A program made the translations under genes and the position numbers. Source: Zeimonas sediminis (GTDB taxonomy: Bacteria > Pseudomonadota > Gammaproteobacteria > Burkholderiales > Burkholderiaceae_E). From it: DNA of 64,000 nucleotides. Below the pieces are notes generated by a model. That model was not told the origin of the DNA and did no database searches. It saw only the letters and a program-made list of their open reading frames with translations. This document shows, piece after piece, positions 9,102 to 17,743 of this stretch. The stretch covers positions 806,001 to 870,000 of the forward strand of contig NZ_JAMQYE010000001.1 of the NCBI RefSeq assembly GCF_023721795.1, in the 5' to 3' direction. Each line of letters starts with the position of its first letter. Position 1 is the first letter of the stretch.

Positions 9102-10159
9102 ACGCTCCCACGTCTCCGGGGCCGATGCGGCTCACCTCCTTCTCGCACGGCGGCGGCTGCGGCTGCAAGATCGCGCCCGGCGTGCTGTCCGACATCCTGA
9201 AGAACACCGGCAAGCTGCCGGTGCCGCCGCAATTGCTGGTCGGCATCGAGACGGCCGACGACGCCGCCGTGTGGAAGCTCAACGACGAGCAGGCACTGGT
9301 CGCCACGACCGACTTCTTCATGCCGATCGTCGACGACCCGTATGACTTCGGCCGGATCGCCGCCACCAACGCGATCTCCGACGTCTACGCGATGGGCGGC
9401 AAGCCGATCATGGCGCTGGCCATCGTGGCGATGCCGATCGACCGGCTGCCGGCCGACACGATCCGCCGCATCCTCGAGGGCGGCGAGTCGGTCTGCGCCG
9501 CCGCCGGGATCCCGATCGCCGGCGGCCACACGATCGACTCGGTCGAGCCGATCTACGGACTGGTCGTGATGGGCCTGGTCCACCCGGACCGGATCAAGCG
9601 CAATGCCGGCGCGCGCCCCGGCGACAAGCTGGTGCTCGGCAAGCCGCTGGGTGTCGGCGTGCTGTCGGCCGCCCTGAAGCAGGACAAGCTGAGCGACGAA
9701 GGCTACGCGGCGATGATCGCCAACACGACCCGGCTGAACACGCCGGGCCAGGCGCTGTCCGAGCTCGACGGCGTCCACGCGCTGACCGACATCACCGGCT
9801 TCGGGCTGCTCGGCCACACGCTCGAGCTCTGCCGCGGCGCGCGACTGGCCGCCAGGCTGTCGATGGGCGCGGTGCCGCTGATCCAGGGCGTGCGCGGGTT
9901 CGCCGGCGAAGGCCTGTTCACCGGCGCCTCGGGACGCAACTGGGCAGCCTACGGCCAGTCGGTGGCCATGGCAGCCTCGCTGGGCGAGGTCGACAGGGTG
10001 CTGCTCACCGATCCGCAGACCTCGGGCGGCCTGCTGGTCGCCTGCGCGCCCGACGCGGTCGACCAGGTGCTCGGCATCTTCCGGCGCGACGGCTTCGATC
10101 AGGCCGCGGTCGTCGGCGAGCTGGTCGCCGGCGAGCCGGTGGTCGACGTCGAAGCCTGA
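9098..10159 (+). CDS. selD: Selenide, water dikinase (SelD/SenC)
   Basis: A 353-residue selenophosphate synthetase that makes selenophosphate, AMP and Pi from selenide and ATP. The glycine-rich N-terminal active site GGGCGCKIAPG is intact, with Cys21 and Lys24 equivalent to E. coli Cys17 and Lys20, so this is the Cys form rather than the selenocysteine form. AIRS-family ATP-binding elements follow (TTDFFMPIVDDPYDFGRIAA, TDITGFGLLGH, TDPQTSGGLLV). The ATG overlaps the senB stop. In this setting selenophosphate probably feeds SenB, so the protein may be SenC by role. No selA, selB, tRNA-Sec or mnmH lies in the window. Confidence 0.95.
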   Translation: MNAPTSPGPMRLTSFSHGGGCGCKIAPGVLSDILKNTGKLPVPPQLLVGIETADDAAVWKLNDEQALVATTDFFMPIVDDPYDFGRIAATNAISDVYAMGGKPIMALAIVAMPIDRLPADTIRRILEGGESVCAAAGIPIAGGHTIDSVEPIYGLVVMGLVHPDRIKRNAGARPGDKLVLGKPLGVGVLSAALKQDKLSDEGYAAMIANTTRLNTPGQALSELDGVHALTDITGFGLLGHTLELCRGARLAARLSMGAVPLIQGVRGFAGEGLFTGASGRNWAAYGQSVAMAASLGEVDRVLLTDPQTSGGLLVACAPDAVDQVLGIFRRDGFDQAAVVGELVAGEPVVDVEA

Positions 10160-10235
10160 ACGGCAGGGCACGCCCCGCGCCCGCGCGATCGCCCGCCTCG
10201 CGACCGCGCGATCACCGACCCACCGGAGAAAAGCG

Positions 10236-10823
10236 ATGTCGGAACGCAAGCCTGGAACGGTCCTTCTCGCCGCCTCGCGGCGTCGAGCCACGAAGTCCGG
10301 CCTGCTGCTGCTGGCCGGCGTCGCGGCGCCGTGGGCCGTCGGCCCCGCCCATGCACAGGGCCTTTTCGACAAGCTGCTCGAAGCGGCCCGCGAGCGCATG
10401 TCGAAGGGCGTGCCCGGCCTGGGCGGCGTGCCGGGCATCGGCGAGCCGGTCGGCGTGGCCTCGCCGCGCTACGTGGCCACGGTGCTGCACCAGATCCTGG
10501 TGAAGGCCGACCAGTCGCAGGTCAGCAATCCGCACAACACCGGCCAGCGGATCGGCAACGTCACGCTGTCGATCGACATCTCCTCCGGTGGACGTCTGCT
10601 CGAGGTCAAGGTGACCGGCACGTCCGGCCAGGGCAGCGCGCTGACCGGCAAGGCGATCGAATCGGTGCGCCGCGCCGCCCCTTTTCCGGTGCCGGTCATG
10701 GCCGATGGCGGCGCGCCCAAGCGCGTGATCATCGAGGAGACCTGGGTGTTCAACCGCGTGCAGCGCTGGACGCTCGAGTCCGCGATCGATACCGCGAAGG
10801 AACTCGAGCAGATGTCGGGTTGA
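10236..10823 (+). CDS. Periplasmic protein with TonB C-terminal-like domain
   Basis: A 195-residue protein with an Arg-rich N-terminus, a hydrophobic core (SGLLLLAGVAAPWAVG) and a likely cleavage site after AHA. The region from about residue 75 to 165 resembles the TonB C-terminal fold: amphipathic helix, GNVTLSIDISSGGRLLEVKV, then ALTGKAIESVRRAAPFPVP. It lacks the long Pro-rich spacer and N-terminal transmembrane anchor of true TonB, so a normal energy-transducing role is unlikely unless the signal segment stays uncleaved. It sits between selD and the PhnD-like gene with a GGAGAAAAG ribosome binding site, suggesting a role in selenium uptake or handling. That role is inferred from position only. 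Confidence 0.6.
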   Translation: MSERKPGTVLLAASRRRATKSGLLLLAGVAAPWAVGPAHAQGLFDKLLEAARERMSKGVPGLGGVPGIGEPVGVASPRYVATVLHQILVKADQSQVSNPHNTGQRIGNVTLSIDISSGGRLLEVKVTGTSGQGSALTGKAIESVRRAAPFPVPVMADGGAPKRVIIEETWVFNRVQRWTLESAIDTAKELEQMSG

Positions 10824-10867
10824 CACCGCCCGGCCCCCAACAAACCCGAAAAGAGGAAGACCACACG

Positions 10868-11731
10868 ATGCCCCCCCGTCGCAAGCTGTTCGCCCTGACC
10901 CTGACCCTGCTGCTCGCCGGCCTGCCGGCGGCTCCGGCGCTGGCCGCCGACGTGTTCCGCGTGTCGGCGATCCCCGACGAGTCCCCGACCGAGCTGCAGC
11001 GCAAGTTCAAGCCGCTCGGCGAGCACCTGGAACGCAAGCTCGGCATGAAGGTCGAGTTCGTGCCGGTCACCGACTACGCCGCCTCGGTCGAGGCGCTGGT
11101 GAACAAGAAGGTCGACATGGTCTGGTTCGGCGGCTTCACCTTCGTGCAGGCCCGGATCCGCTCGAAGGACGGCGTCGAGCCCCTGGTGCAGCGCGCCGAA
11201 GACGAGAAGTTCCGTTCGGTCTTCATCACGCCGGCCGACTCCGGCGTCTCGAAGCTCGAGGACCTTAAGGGCAAGTCGGTCGCTTTCGGCTCGCCGTCTT
11301 CGACCTCCGGCCACCTGATGCCGCGCTCCTTCCTGCTGGCCGCGAAGATCGACCCCGACCGCGACCTTCGGGTGTCGTTTTCCGGCGCCCACGACGCGAC
11401 CGCGCTGGCGGTCGCCGGCGGCCGGGTCGCGGCCGGCGCGCTGAACATCTCGGTCTGGGAGAAGATGGTCGCCGAGAAGCGGGTCGATCCGGAGAAGGTC
11501 CGCGTGTTCTACACCACCCCGCCCTACTACGACTACAACTGGACGGTTCGCAAGGACATCGACCCTGCGCTGCGAGCGAAGCTGCTCGACGCCTTCCTGT
11601 CGCTCGACCCGGCCGTGCCCGCCGACAAGCAGATCCTCGACCTGCAGCGCGCCAGCCGCTTCGTGCCGACCAAGGCGGCGAACTACGCATCGATCGAAGA
11701 AGCGGCGCGCAGCGCCGGCCTGCTGAAGTGA
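10868..11731 (+). CDS. PhnD-type ABC substrate-binding protein, putative selenium oxyanion binder
   Basis: A 287-residue periplasmic protein of the phosphonate/phosphite PhnD family. It has an N-terminal signal peptide ending at PALAAD, then VSAIPDESPTELQRKFKPLGEHLERKLG, VDMVWFGGFTFVQARIRS and GSPSSTSGHLMPRSFLL, which are the usual anion-binding loops of this fold. A strong AAGAGGAAG ribosome binding site precedes the ATG. Members of this subfamily located beside selD are named putative selenate transport proteins in databases; I recall this naming and cannot check it here. Overlap with the ATPase gene (GTGA) and the selenium neighbours favour a selenate or selenite substrate over phosphonate, and no phn catabolic genes are nearby. 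Confidence 0.78.
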   Translation: MPPRRKLFALTLTLLLAGLPAAPALAADVFRVSAIPDESPTELQRKFKPLGEHLERKLGMKVEFVPVTDYAASVEALVNKKVDMVWFGGFTFVQARIRSKDGVEPLVQRAEDEKFRSVFITPADSGVSKLEDLKGKSVAFGSPSSTSGHLMPRSFLLAAKIDPDRDLRVSFSGAHDATALAVAGGRVAAGALNISVWEKMVAEKRVDPEKVRVFYTTPPYYDYNWTVRKDIDPALRAKLLDAFLSLDPAVPADKQILDLQRASRFVPTKAANYASIEEAARSAGLLK

Positions 11732-12651
11732 CGCGGACGCCGGCCGCCCTGGACGCGGCTCGCGCCGCCGGCTCGGCGGCGGCCGGCCACGGTTCGCACG
11801 CCGCCGGCTTCGCGGTGGCGCCGGGCGGCGGCCTCGCGCTGCGGCTCGAACGCGCTTCGGTGCACCACGGCGGGCCGCGCTGCGCGCTGTGCGACGCCAG
11901 CGTCGCGATCGAGCCCGGCGAGCAGGTCGCGCTGATCGGCCCGAGCGGCGCCGGCAAGACCACGATGCTCGGCGTGCTCGGCGCGGCGGTGCGGCCCACC
12001 GCGGGCCACGTCCTCGTCGACGGCGCCGACCCATGGACCCTGTCCGGGCCCGCGCTCCGCGCGCTGCGCGCCCGGTTGTTCAGCGCGCCGCAGGCCCCGC
12101 CGCTGCCGCCGCGGCAGCGGGTGGTGACCGCGGTGCTGGCCGGCCGGCTGCCACAGTGGTCGCTTCGGCGCGCGCTGGCCTCGCTGTGGCGGGCCGCCGA
12201 GCCCGAGCTCGCCGCGCGGGCGCTCGCGCGCTTCTCCCTCGAGGACAGGCTCTGGTCGCGGGTCGACAGGCTGTCGGGCGGCGAGCGGCAGCGGGTGAGC
12301 CTCGCCCGCGCGCTGGTGTCCGGCGCGCAGGCCTTCCTGATCGACGAGCCCCTGTCGGCGCTCGACCCGACGCTGGCGATCCGCACGCTCGACGTGCTGA
12401 TCGAGACCGCCGCAGGCCGCGGCGCGACGCTCGTCTGCAGCCTGCACCAGGTCGACCTGGCCCTCGCGCGCTTTCCGCGCGTGATCGGGCTGCGCGACGG
12501 CACCGTCGTGTTCGACCGTCCGCCCTCGAAGATCGGCAGCGAGGACATCGCGCGCCTGTACCTGAACCGTGACGCCGGCGCGTCGCCGGGGCAGGCCGAA
12601 GCCCTGCCCGGCGACGCGCCCGATCTCCCGAAACCGACCCGCTGCTTCTGA
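11728..12651 (+). CDS. PhnC-type ABC importer ATPase
   Basis: A 307-residue ABC ATPase starting at GTG that overlaps the stop of the binding-protein gene. Walker A is GPSGAGKTT, the signature is LSGGERQRVSLARAL, and Walker B is AFLIDEPLSALDP, followed by the switch His (CSLHQVDLAL), all as in PhnC. The N-terminal roughly 35 residues and C-terminal roughly 25 residues are Ala/Pro-rich extensions without family counterparts that I recognise. It should energise the double permease encoded 36 bp downstream. Confidence 0.85.
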   Translation: MTRTPAALDAARAAGSAAAGHGSHAAGFAVAPGGGLALRLERASVHHGGPRCALCDASVAIEPGEQVALIGPSGAGKTTMLGVLGAAVRPTAGHVLVDGADPWTLSGPALRALRARLFSAPQAPPLPPRQRVVTAVLAGRLPQWSLRRALASLWRAAEPELAARALARFSLEDRLWSRVDRLSGGERQRVSLARALVSGAQAFLIDEPLSALDPTLAIRTLDVLIETAAGRGATLVCSLHQVDLALARFPRVIGLRDGTVVFDRPPSKIGSEDIARLYLNRDAGASPGQAEALPGDAPDLPKPTRCF

Positions 12652-12687
12652 GCCCCCGGCGAGGCCGCCGCCACGTCGCCCCAACCG

Positions 12688-14421
12688 ATGCAAGACGCCG
12701 CTCCCCGCAGCCCCGTTCGCGCCGAACTGCGCGACCCGGCGTGGCGCGGCCGCCTCACGCTGCTGGTGCTGGCTGCAGCGCTGACCTGGCCGCTGCTGGT
12801 GGCCAGCGAGTTCCGCCCCTGGCAGTTGCTCGACCCGCAGGCTCTCGAGGCGGCTTCCGGCTTCCTGCGCAGCTTCCTGCCGCCGGCCGTCGCGCCGGAC
12901 TTCCTGCTGCTGGTCGCCGAGGCGGCCTGGATCACCGTCGCCACCGCGACCGGCGGCCTCGCGCTGGCGCTGGTGGCGGCGGTTCCGCTGACGCTGATCG
13001 GCACCGCGCGGCTGTCGCAATCGGGCATCGGCCGCCCGATGGGCCGGCTGCCCGCGGTGGTCCGCCAGGCGGTTCGCTGGCTGCTGATCTTCCTGCGCAG
13101 CGTGCCCGAGCTGGTGTGGGCGCTGCTCTTCGTGCGCGTGGTCGGGCTCGGCCCGACGGCCGGCGTGCTCGCGATCGCGCTGACCTACTGCGGCATGCTC
13201 GGCAAGGTGTACTCCGAGGTGCTAGAGTCGGCGGACGCTGCGCCGACCGACGCGATACTCCGGAACGGCGGCAGCAGGCTGCAGGCCTTCCTGTACGGCG
13301 CGCTGCCGCAGTCGTCTCCGGAGCTTGTCTCGTACACGGTGTTCCGCTGGGAATGCGCGGTCCGCTCCTCGGTGATCATGGGTTTCGTCGGCGGCGGCGG
13401 CCTCGGCCAGCAGATGGAAATGTCGATGAAGATGCTGGCCGGCGGCGAGGTCTTCACGATGCTGGTCGTTTTCGTGCTGCTCGTCGCGCTGGCCGACCTG
13501 GTCAGCCGGGCGCTGCGCTCGCAGCTCGACGGACCGGCCCGGCGCGCCCGCTCGACGGCTGGCGCCGTGGTTCCGGGCCCGGCCCCTGGCGAGGAGCGGC
13601 GCGCAGGGCTGGCCGCAGGGCCGTCCGGCCGCCCGGACGCGATGCCGCGCGGGCCCGGCTCGCTCGCGTGGCCGGCGGCGATCGCCGTGCTCGCGATCGC
13701 CTCCTTCGTCACCCTCGACCTGCGCTGGCGCGACTTCCTCGCCCCCGATGCGCTCGGCGCGATGGCCGAGTTCGTCGGCGCCTTCTTCCCGCCCGAGACT
13801 TCAGGCGCGTTCATGGCCCGGATCTGGCAAGGCGCGCTCGAGACGCTCGCGATGTCGGCGATCGGCACCCTGATCGCGGCAGCGCTCGGGCTGGCGCTGG
13901 CGCTGGCCGCCAGCCTGCCGGCCGGTCGTCATCCGGCTGGCCTGCTGCGCGCGGGCACCCGGCTGCTCCTGAACATGCTGCGCTCGATCCCGGAACTGGT
14001 CTGGGCCGCGCTCTGGGTGATCGCGGCGGGTCTGGGCCCCTTCCCCGGCACGCTGGCGCTGGCCGCCCACACCACCGGCGTGATCGGGCGGCTGTTCGCG
14101 GACACGCTCGAGAACCTTCCGCCGGCGCCCGCGCGGGCCTTGCGCGACAACGGCGCCTCGCCGCTGGCGGTGTTCCTCTACGCGACGCTGCCGCAGGCGC
14201 TCCCGCAGATGACCTCCTACACCCTCTACCGCTGGGAGAACAACATCCGCGCGGCCGCGGTGCTCGGCGTCGTGGGCGCGGGCGGCCTGGGGCAGATGCT
14301 GCACTTCCACCTGAGCCTGTTCCAGATGCAGGAGGCCGCCACCGTGGTGATCGCGATGCTGGCGATCGTCGCGGCCGTCGACGCGCTGAGCTACGCGCTG
14401 CGCAGCAGGATGGGCCGGTGA
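12688..14421 (+). CDS. PhnE-type ABC permease, tandem fusion of two permease domains
   Basis: A 577-residue inner-membrane protein containing two homologous PhnE-like permeases in one chain, each about 260 residues. Both halves show the same order: a cytoplasm-facing segment (FLRSVPELVWALLFV, then MLRSIPELVWAALWV), an EAA-type loop (ILRNGGSRLQAFLYGALPQ, then ALRDNGASPLAVFLYATLPQ) and a terminal motif (VGGGGLGQQM, then VGAGGLGQML). They are joined by an Ala/Pro/Arg-rich linker around residues 285-325. A single PhnE normally dimerises, and here the pore is built from one polypeptide. It completes the binding protein-ATPase-permease set encoded just upstream. Confidence 0.87.
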   Translation: MQDAAPRSPVRAELRDPAWRGRLTLLVLAAALTWPLLVASEFRPWQLLDPQALEAASGFLRSFLPPAVAPDFLLLVAEAAWITVATATGGLALALVAAVPLTLIGTARLSQSGIGRPMGRLPAVVRQAVRWLLIFLRSVPELVWALLFVRVVGLGPTAGVLAIALTYCGMLGKVYSEVLESADAAPTDAILRNGGSRLQAFLYGALPQSSPELVSYTVFRWECAVRSSVIMGFVGGGGLGQQMEMSMKMLAGGEVFTMLVVFVLLVALADLVSRALRSQLDGPARRARSTAGAVVPGPAPGEERRAGLAAGPSGRPDAMPRGPGSLAWPAAIAVLAIASFVTLDLRWRDFLAPDALGAMAEFVGAFFPPETSGAFMARIWQGALETLAMSAIGTLIAAALGLALALAASLPAGRHPAGLLRAGTRLLLNMLRSIPELVWAALWVIAAGLGPFPGTLALAAHTTGVIGRLFADTLENLPPAPARALRDNGASPLAVFLYATLPQALPQMTSYTLYRWENNIRAAAVLGVVGAGGLGQMLHFHLSLFQMQEAATVVIAMLAIVAAVDALSYALRSRMGR

Positions 14422-15119
14422 GCGGCGCCGGCGCGGCGCCGCTCGGGCGCCAGCAGGCCTGCGGCCTGCTGATCGACGGCGTCACGAAGTCCTTCGAGGG
14501 ACGCAAGCTGCTCGACGCGGTCTCGATGCGGATCGCCCCGGGCGAGTCGGTCGCCCTGCTCGGCGAGTCGGGCACCGGCAAGTCGACGCTGCTCAACCTG
14601 ATCGCCGGCCTCGAGCCGGTCGACGCCGGACGCATCCTGATCGGCGACGACGACGTCTGCGCGATGTCGGCCCGCGCCGCCGCCGAACTGCGCGGCCGCC
14701 GCATCGGCTTCGTCTTCCAGGCCTTCCACCTGCTGCCCTACCTGAGCGCCGAGCGCAACGTGGCGGTGCCGCTGCTGCTGTCCGGCGCCGAGCCCGGGCA
14801 GGCACTCGCCGCGGCGCGCGAGCTCCTCGACCAGGTCGGCCTGTCGGACCGCGCCGCGGCGATGCCCCGGCAGCTGTCCGGCGGCGAGCAGCAGCGAGTG
14901 GCCCTCGCCCGCGCGCTGGTGCACCGTCCGGCGCTGGTGCTGGCCGACGAGCCCACCGGCAATCTCGATCCGGCGACCGCGGCGGTCGTGCTCCGGCTGA
15001 TCTCCGACCGGGTCCGCGCAAGCGGGGCGACACTGCTGATGGTCACCCACTCGGAGCAGGCCGCCGCCATCGCCGACCGCCGCTGGCGCCTCGACGCCGG
15101 CGGCCTGCACGAAGCGTGA
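14418..15119 (+). CDS. LolD/MacB-like ABC transporter ATPase
   Basis: A 233-residue ATPase starting at GTG within the stop codon of the preceding permease gene. Walker A is GESGTGKST, the signature is LSGGEQQRVALARAL, and Walker B is LVLADEPTGNLDP. The ADEPTGNLD string is typical of the LolD/MacB/FtsE group that pairs with FtsX-like permeases rather than with importers. The next gene, also overlapping, encodes exactly such a permease. It therefore probably belongs to a mechanotransmission-type or lipid/lipoprotein ABC system, distinct from the upstream PhnCDE-like importer despite the coupling. Confidence 0.87.
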   Translation: MSGAGAAPLGRQQACGLLIDGVTKSFEGRKLLDAVSMRIAPGESVALLGESGTGKSTLLNLIAGLEPVDAGRILIGDDDVCAMSARAAAELRGRRIGFVFQAFHLLPYLSAERNVAVPLLLSGAEPGQALAAARELLDQVGLSDRAAAMPRQLSGGEQQRVALARALVHRPALVLADEPTGNLDPATAAVVLRLISDRVRASGATLLMVTHSEQAAAIADRRWRLDAGGLHEA

Positions 15120-17743
15120 GCGCCGCGCTGCAGGGCTGGCTGTGGCAGGCCCAGTTGCGCGCGCAGCCGGGTCGCCTGGCCGCGGCAGCCGCCGCGATCG
15201 CGATCGGCGTCGCGCTCGCCCTGGCGATCCACCTGGTCAACCGCTCCGCGCTCGACGAGTTCGACGCCGCGCTCGCCACGGTCAACGGCGAGGCCCAGGC
15301 GCGCGTGGAGTCGCGGGCCGGCAGCTTCGACGAGCGGCTCTGGCCGCGCATCGCTGCCGCGCCCGAGATCGCGGCGGCGAGCCCGGTGATAGAGGCGAGC
15401 TTCGCGATCGCGGCGCCTGGCGAGGCGAAGGCCGGGCAGCCCGGATCCGGCGCCGCCGAGGGGCCCAGGCTTCGCGTGATCGGCATCGACCCGCTGCGCG
15501 CGGCGCGCGTCACCCCGACGCTGCTGCCTTCGGCCGAAGGCGCCGACGCCGGCGCCGGCACCGAGCTCTTCGCCGACGACGCGATCTTCCTGTCGCAGCG
15601 GGCGCTCGAGCTCGCCGGCCGGCGTGTCGGCGATCCGCTGACTCTGCTGACGGCCGGCGGCCCGGTGCGGCTGAGGATCGCCGGCACCGTTGCGCGCGCG
15701 CCGGCCGACGTGGCGCTCGCGGTCATGGACATCGGCACGATGCAGTGGCGGCTGGGATGGCTGGGGCGACTGAGCCGGATCGACCTGAGGCTCGCGCCGG
15801 GAACGTCGCCGGCGGCGCTGGCCGCGCCCGATGCGCTCGGCCTGCCTGCCGACCTGATCGTCACCACGCCCGACGCGTCCCGCCAGCGGATGTCCAACCT
15901 GTCGCGCGCATACCGGGTCAACCTGACCGTGCTCGCGCTGGTCGCGCTGTTCACCGGCGGTTTCATCGTCCACTCGGCGATGGCGCTGGCGGTGGCCCGC
16001 GAACGCTCGCGCCTCGCCCTGCTCGGCGTGCTGGGCGCCGGGCGCGGATTCCTGGTCCGACAGGTCCTCGGGCTCGGCCTGATCCCCGGGCTGGCGGGCG
16101 CGCTGCTCGGCGTGCTGGCCGGCGTGGCCGGGGCGCGCCTGCTGCTGGCCGCCGTGGGCGGCGACCTGGGTGGCGGCTACTTCGCCGGCAGCACGCCGGC
16201 CCTTTCGATCGATCCGTCGGCGATGGCCGGCTTCGGACTGGCGGGCCTGGCCACTGCCGTGGTCGGCAGCCTGGCCTCGGCGCGGCGGATCGCCCGCCAG
16301 CCCGCGGCGCGGATGCTGCGCGAGGGCAGCGCCGACGAGTTGCCCGCCGCCCGGATTCCTGCCGCGCTGCCGCTGCTCCTGTTCGGCGCCGGCGCGCTGC
16401 TGCTCGCGGCGCCGCCGCTGAACGGGCTGCCGATCGCAGCCTACCTGACGATCGCGCTGTGGCTGGTGGCCGGCATCGCGATCCTGCCGCGAGCGCTGGC
16501 GGCCGCGGGTCGGCACCTGCGCGGCGACGGCACCGCGCGGGCAGGCGCGATCGCCTGGCTGGCCGCCCAGCGCGTCGCCGCCGCGCCGGGCAGCGCCAGC
16601 GCCGCGCTGGGCGGCATCGTGGCCGCGGTGGCGCTGGCCAGCGCGATGGCGATCATGGTCACCAGCTTCCGGACGTCAGTCGATCAGTGGCTCGGCAATG
16701 TCCTGCCGGCGGACCTCTACGGGCGCATCGAGAACGCCGGCCCGCTCGACGGCATCGATGCCGCCGCCCAGGCGAGGATCGCCGCGATAACGGGGGCGGC
16801 GCGGGTGGAGTTCCTGCACGCGACGCGGCTGATCCTCGATCCGCAGCGCCCGCCGGTCGCGCTGCTCGCCCGGCCGATCGATGCGTCGGCGCCGCAGCAG
16901 CGACTGCCGGTCACCGGTGCGTTGCGGACCCCGCCTGCCGGCGCGACCCCCGTCTGGGTCAGCGAGGCCGTCGTGGACCTGTACGGCTGGCGTCCGGGCG
17001 ACCGGGTGGCGCTGCCGGTCCCGGACAAAGGGGCCGCGCCGCCGGTCCCGGACAACGGCTTGGCGCCGCCGGCGCCGGCCGAGCCGGCGCCCTTTTTCGT
17101 CGCCGGCGTGTGGCGCGACTATGCCCGCCAGCACGGCGCGATCGTCGTCGACCTCGACGCCTGGCGCCGGCTCGCCGGCGAGGCGCGGGTCACCGACCTC
17201 GCGGTGTGGCTGGCGCCGGATGCGGACGAGGAAGCCGTGGCCGGGGAGATCCGCGACGCGCTGGCCGGCGCCGCGACCTTCGAGCTGCGCAGCGCCGCCA
17301 CGCTGCGCGCGCTGTCGCTGACGATCTTCGACCGCAGCTTCGCCGCGACCTGGGCGCTCGAGGCAGTGGCGATCCTGGTCGCGCTGTTCGGGGTCGCGTC
17401 GGCCTGGTCGGCCGAGGCGATCGCCCGCCGCCGGGAGTTCGGGATGATGCGCCACCTGGGCGTGCAGCCCGCCGCGATCGTCGGGCAGTTCGCGATCGAG
17501 GCGGCCGTGCTGGTGGCGGCTGCCGTATGCTGGGGCATCGCGCTGGGCGCCGCGATCGCGCTGGTGCTGGTGCACTGGGTCAACCCGCAATCCTTCCACT
17601 GGACCATGGACATCGATTGGCCGGCGGCGACGCTGGCGGGCGGCGCCTTCGGGATGATCGCGCTGGCGGTCGTCGTTGCAGCGCTCGCCGCGCGCCAGGC
17701 GAGCAGTGCCTCGCCGGTGCGCGCCGTCAGGGAGGACTGGTGA
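15116..17743 (+). CDS. FtsX-like ABC transporter permease
   Basis: An 875-residue inner-membrane protein with about ten predicted membrane segments in two FtsX-like blocks. It has an N-terminal helix with a large MacB-type periplasmic domain (residues about 45-265), then three helices. A middle helix group follows, then a second periplasmic domain, then three C-terminal helices (from WALEAVAILVALFGVASAWSAEA). The RRREFGMMRHLGVQPAAIVGQFAIEA segment is the conserved cytoplasmic loop of the family. It starts at GTG overlapping the ATPase stop. In this architecture it pairs with the ATPase upstream and the lipocalin-like secreted protein downstream, as in AttEFGH-like clusters. Confidence 0.85.
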   Translation: MSAALQGWLWQAQLRAQPGRLAAAAAAIAIGVALALAIHLVNRSALDEFDAALATVNGEAQARVESRAGSFDERLWPRIAAAPEIAAASPVIEASFAIAAPGEAKAGQPGSGAAEGPRLRVIGIDPLRAARVTPTLLPSAEGADAGAGTELFADDAIFLSQRALELAGRRVGDPLTLLTAGGPVRLRIAGTVARAPADVALAVMDIGTMQWRLGWLGRLSRIDLRLAPGTSPAALAAPDALGLPADLIVTTPDASRQRMSNLSRAYRVNLTVLALVALFTGGFIVHSAMALAVARERSRLALLGVLGAGRGFLVRQVLGLGLIPGLAGALLGVLAGVAGARLLLAAVGGDLGGGYFAGSTPALSIDPSAMAGFGLAGLATAVVGSLASARRIARQPAARMLREGSADELPAARIPAALPLLLFGAGALLLAAPPLNGLPIAAYLTIALWLVAGIAILPRALAAAGRHLRGDGTARAGAIAWLAAQRVAAAPGSASAALGGIVAAVALASAMAIMVTSFRTSVDQWLGNVLPADLYGRIENAGPLDGIDAAAQARIAAITGAARVEFLHATRLILDPQRPPVALLARPIDASAPQQRLPVTGALRTPPAGATPVWVSEAVVDLYGWRPGDRVALPVPDKGAAPPVPDNGLAPPAPAEPAPFFVAGVWRDYARQHGAIVVDLDAWRRLAGEARVTDLAVWLAPDADEEAVAGEIRDALAGAATFELRSAATLRALSLTIFDRSFAATWALEAVAILVALFGVASAWSAEAIARRREFGMMRHLGVQPAAIVGQFAIEAAVLVAAAVCWGIALGAAIALVLVHWVNPQSFHWTMDIDWPAATLAGGAFGMIALAVVVAALAARQASSASPVRAVREDW

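Noticed and set aside
10868-14421. Phosphonate uptake operon (phnCDE)
   Set aside because: No C-P lyase, phosphonatase or Pho-box-like signal is seen, and the neighbours are selenium genes. The phosphonate substrate is kept only as an alternative.
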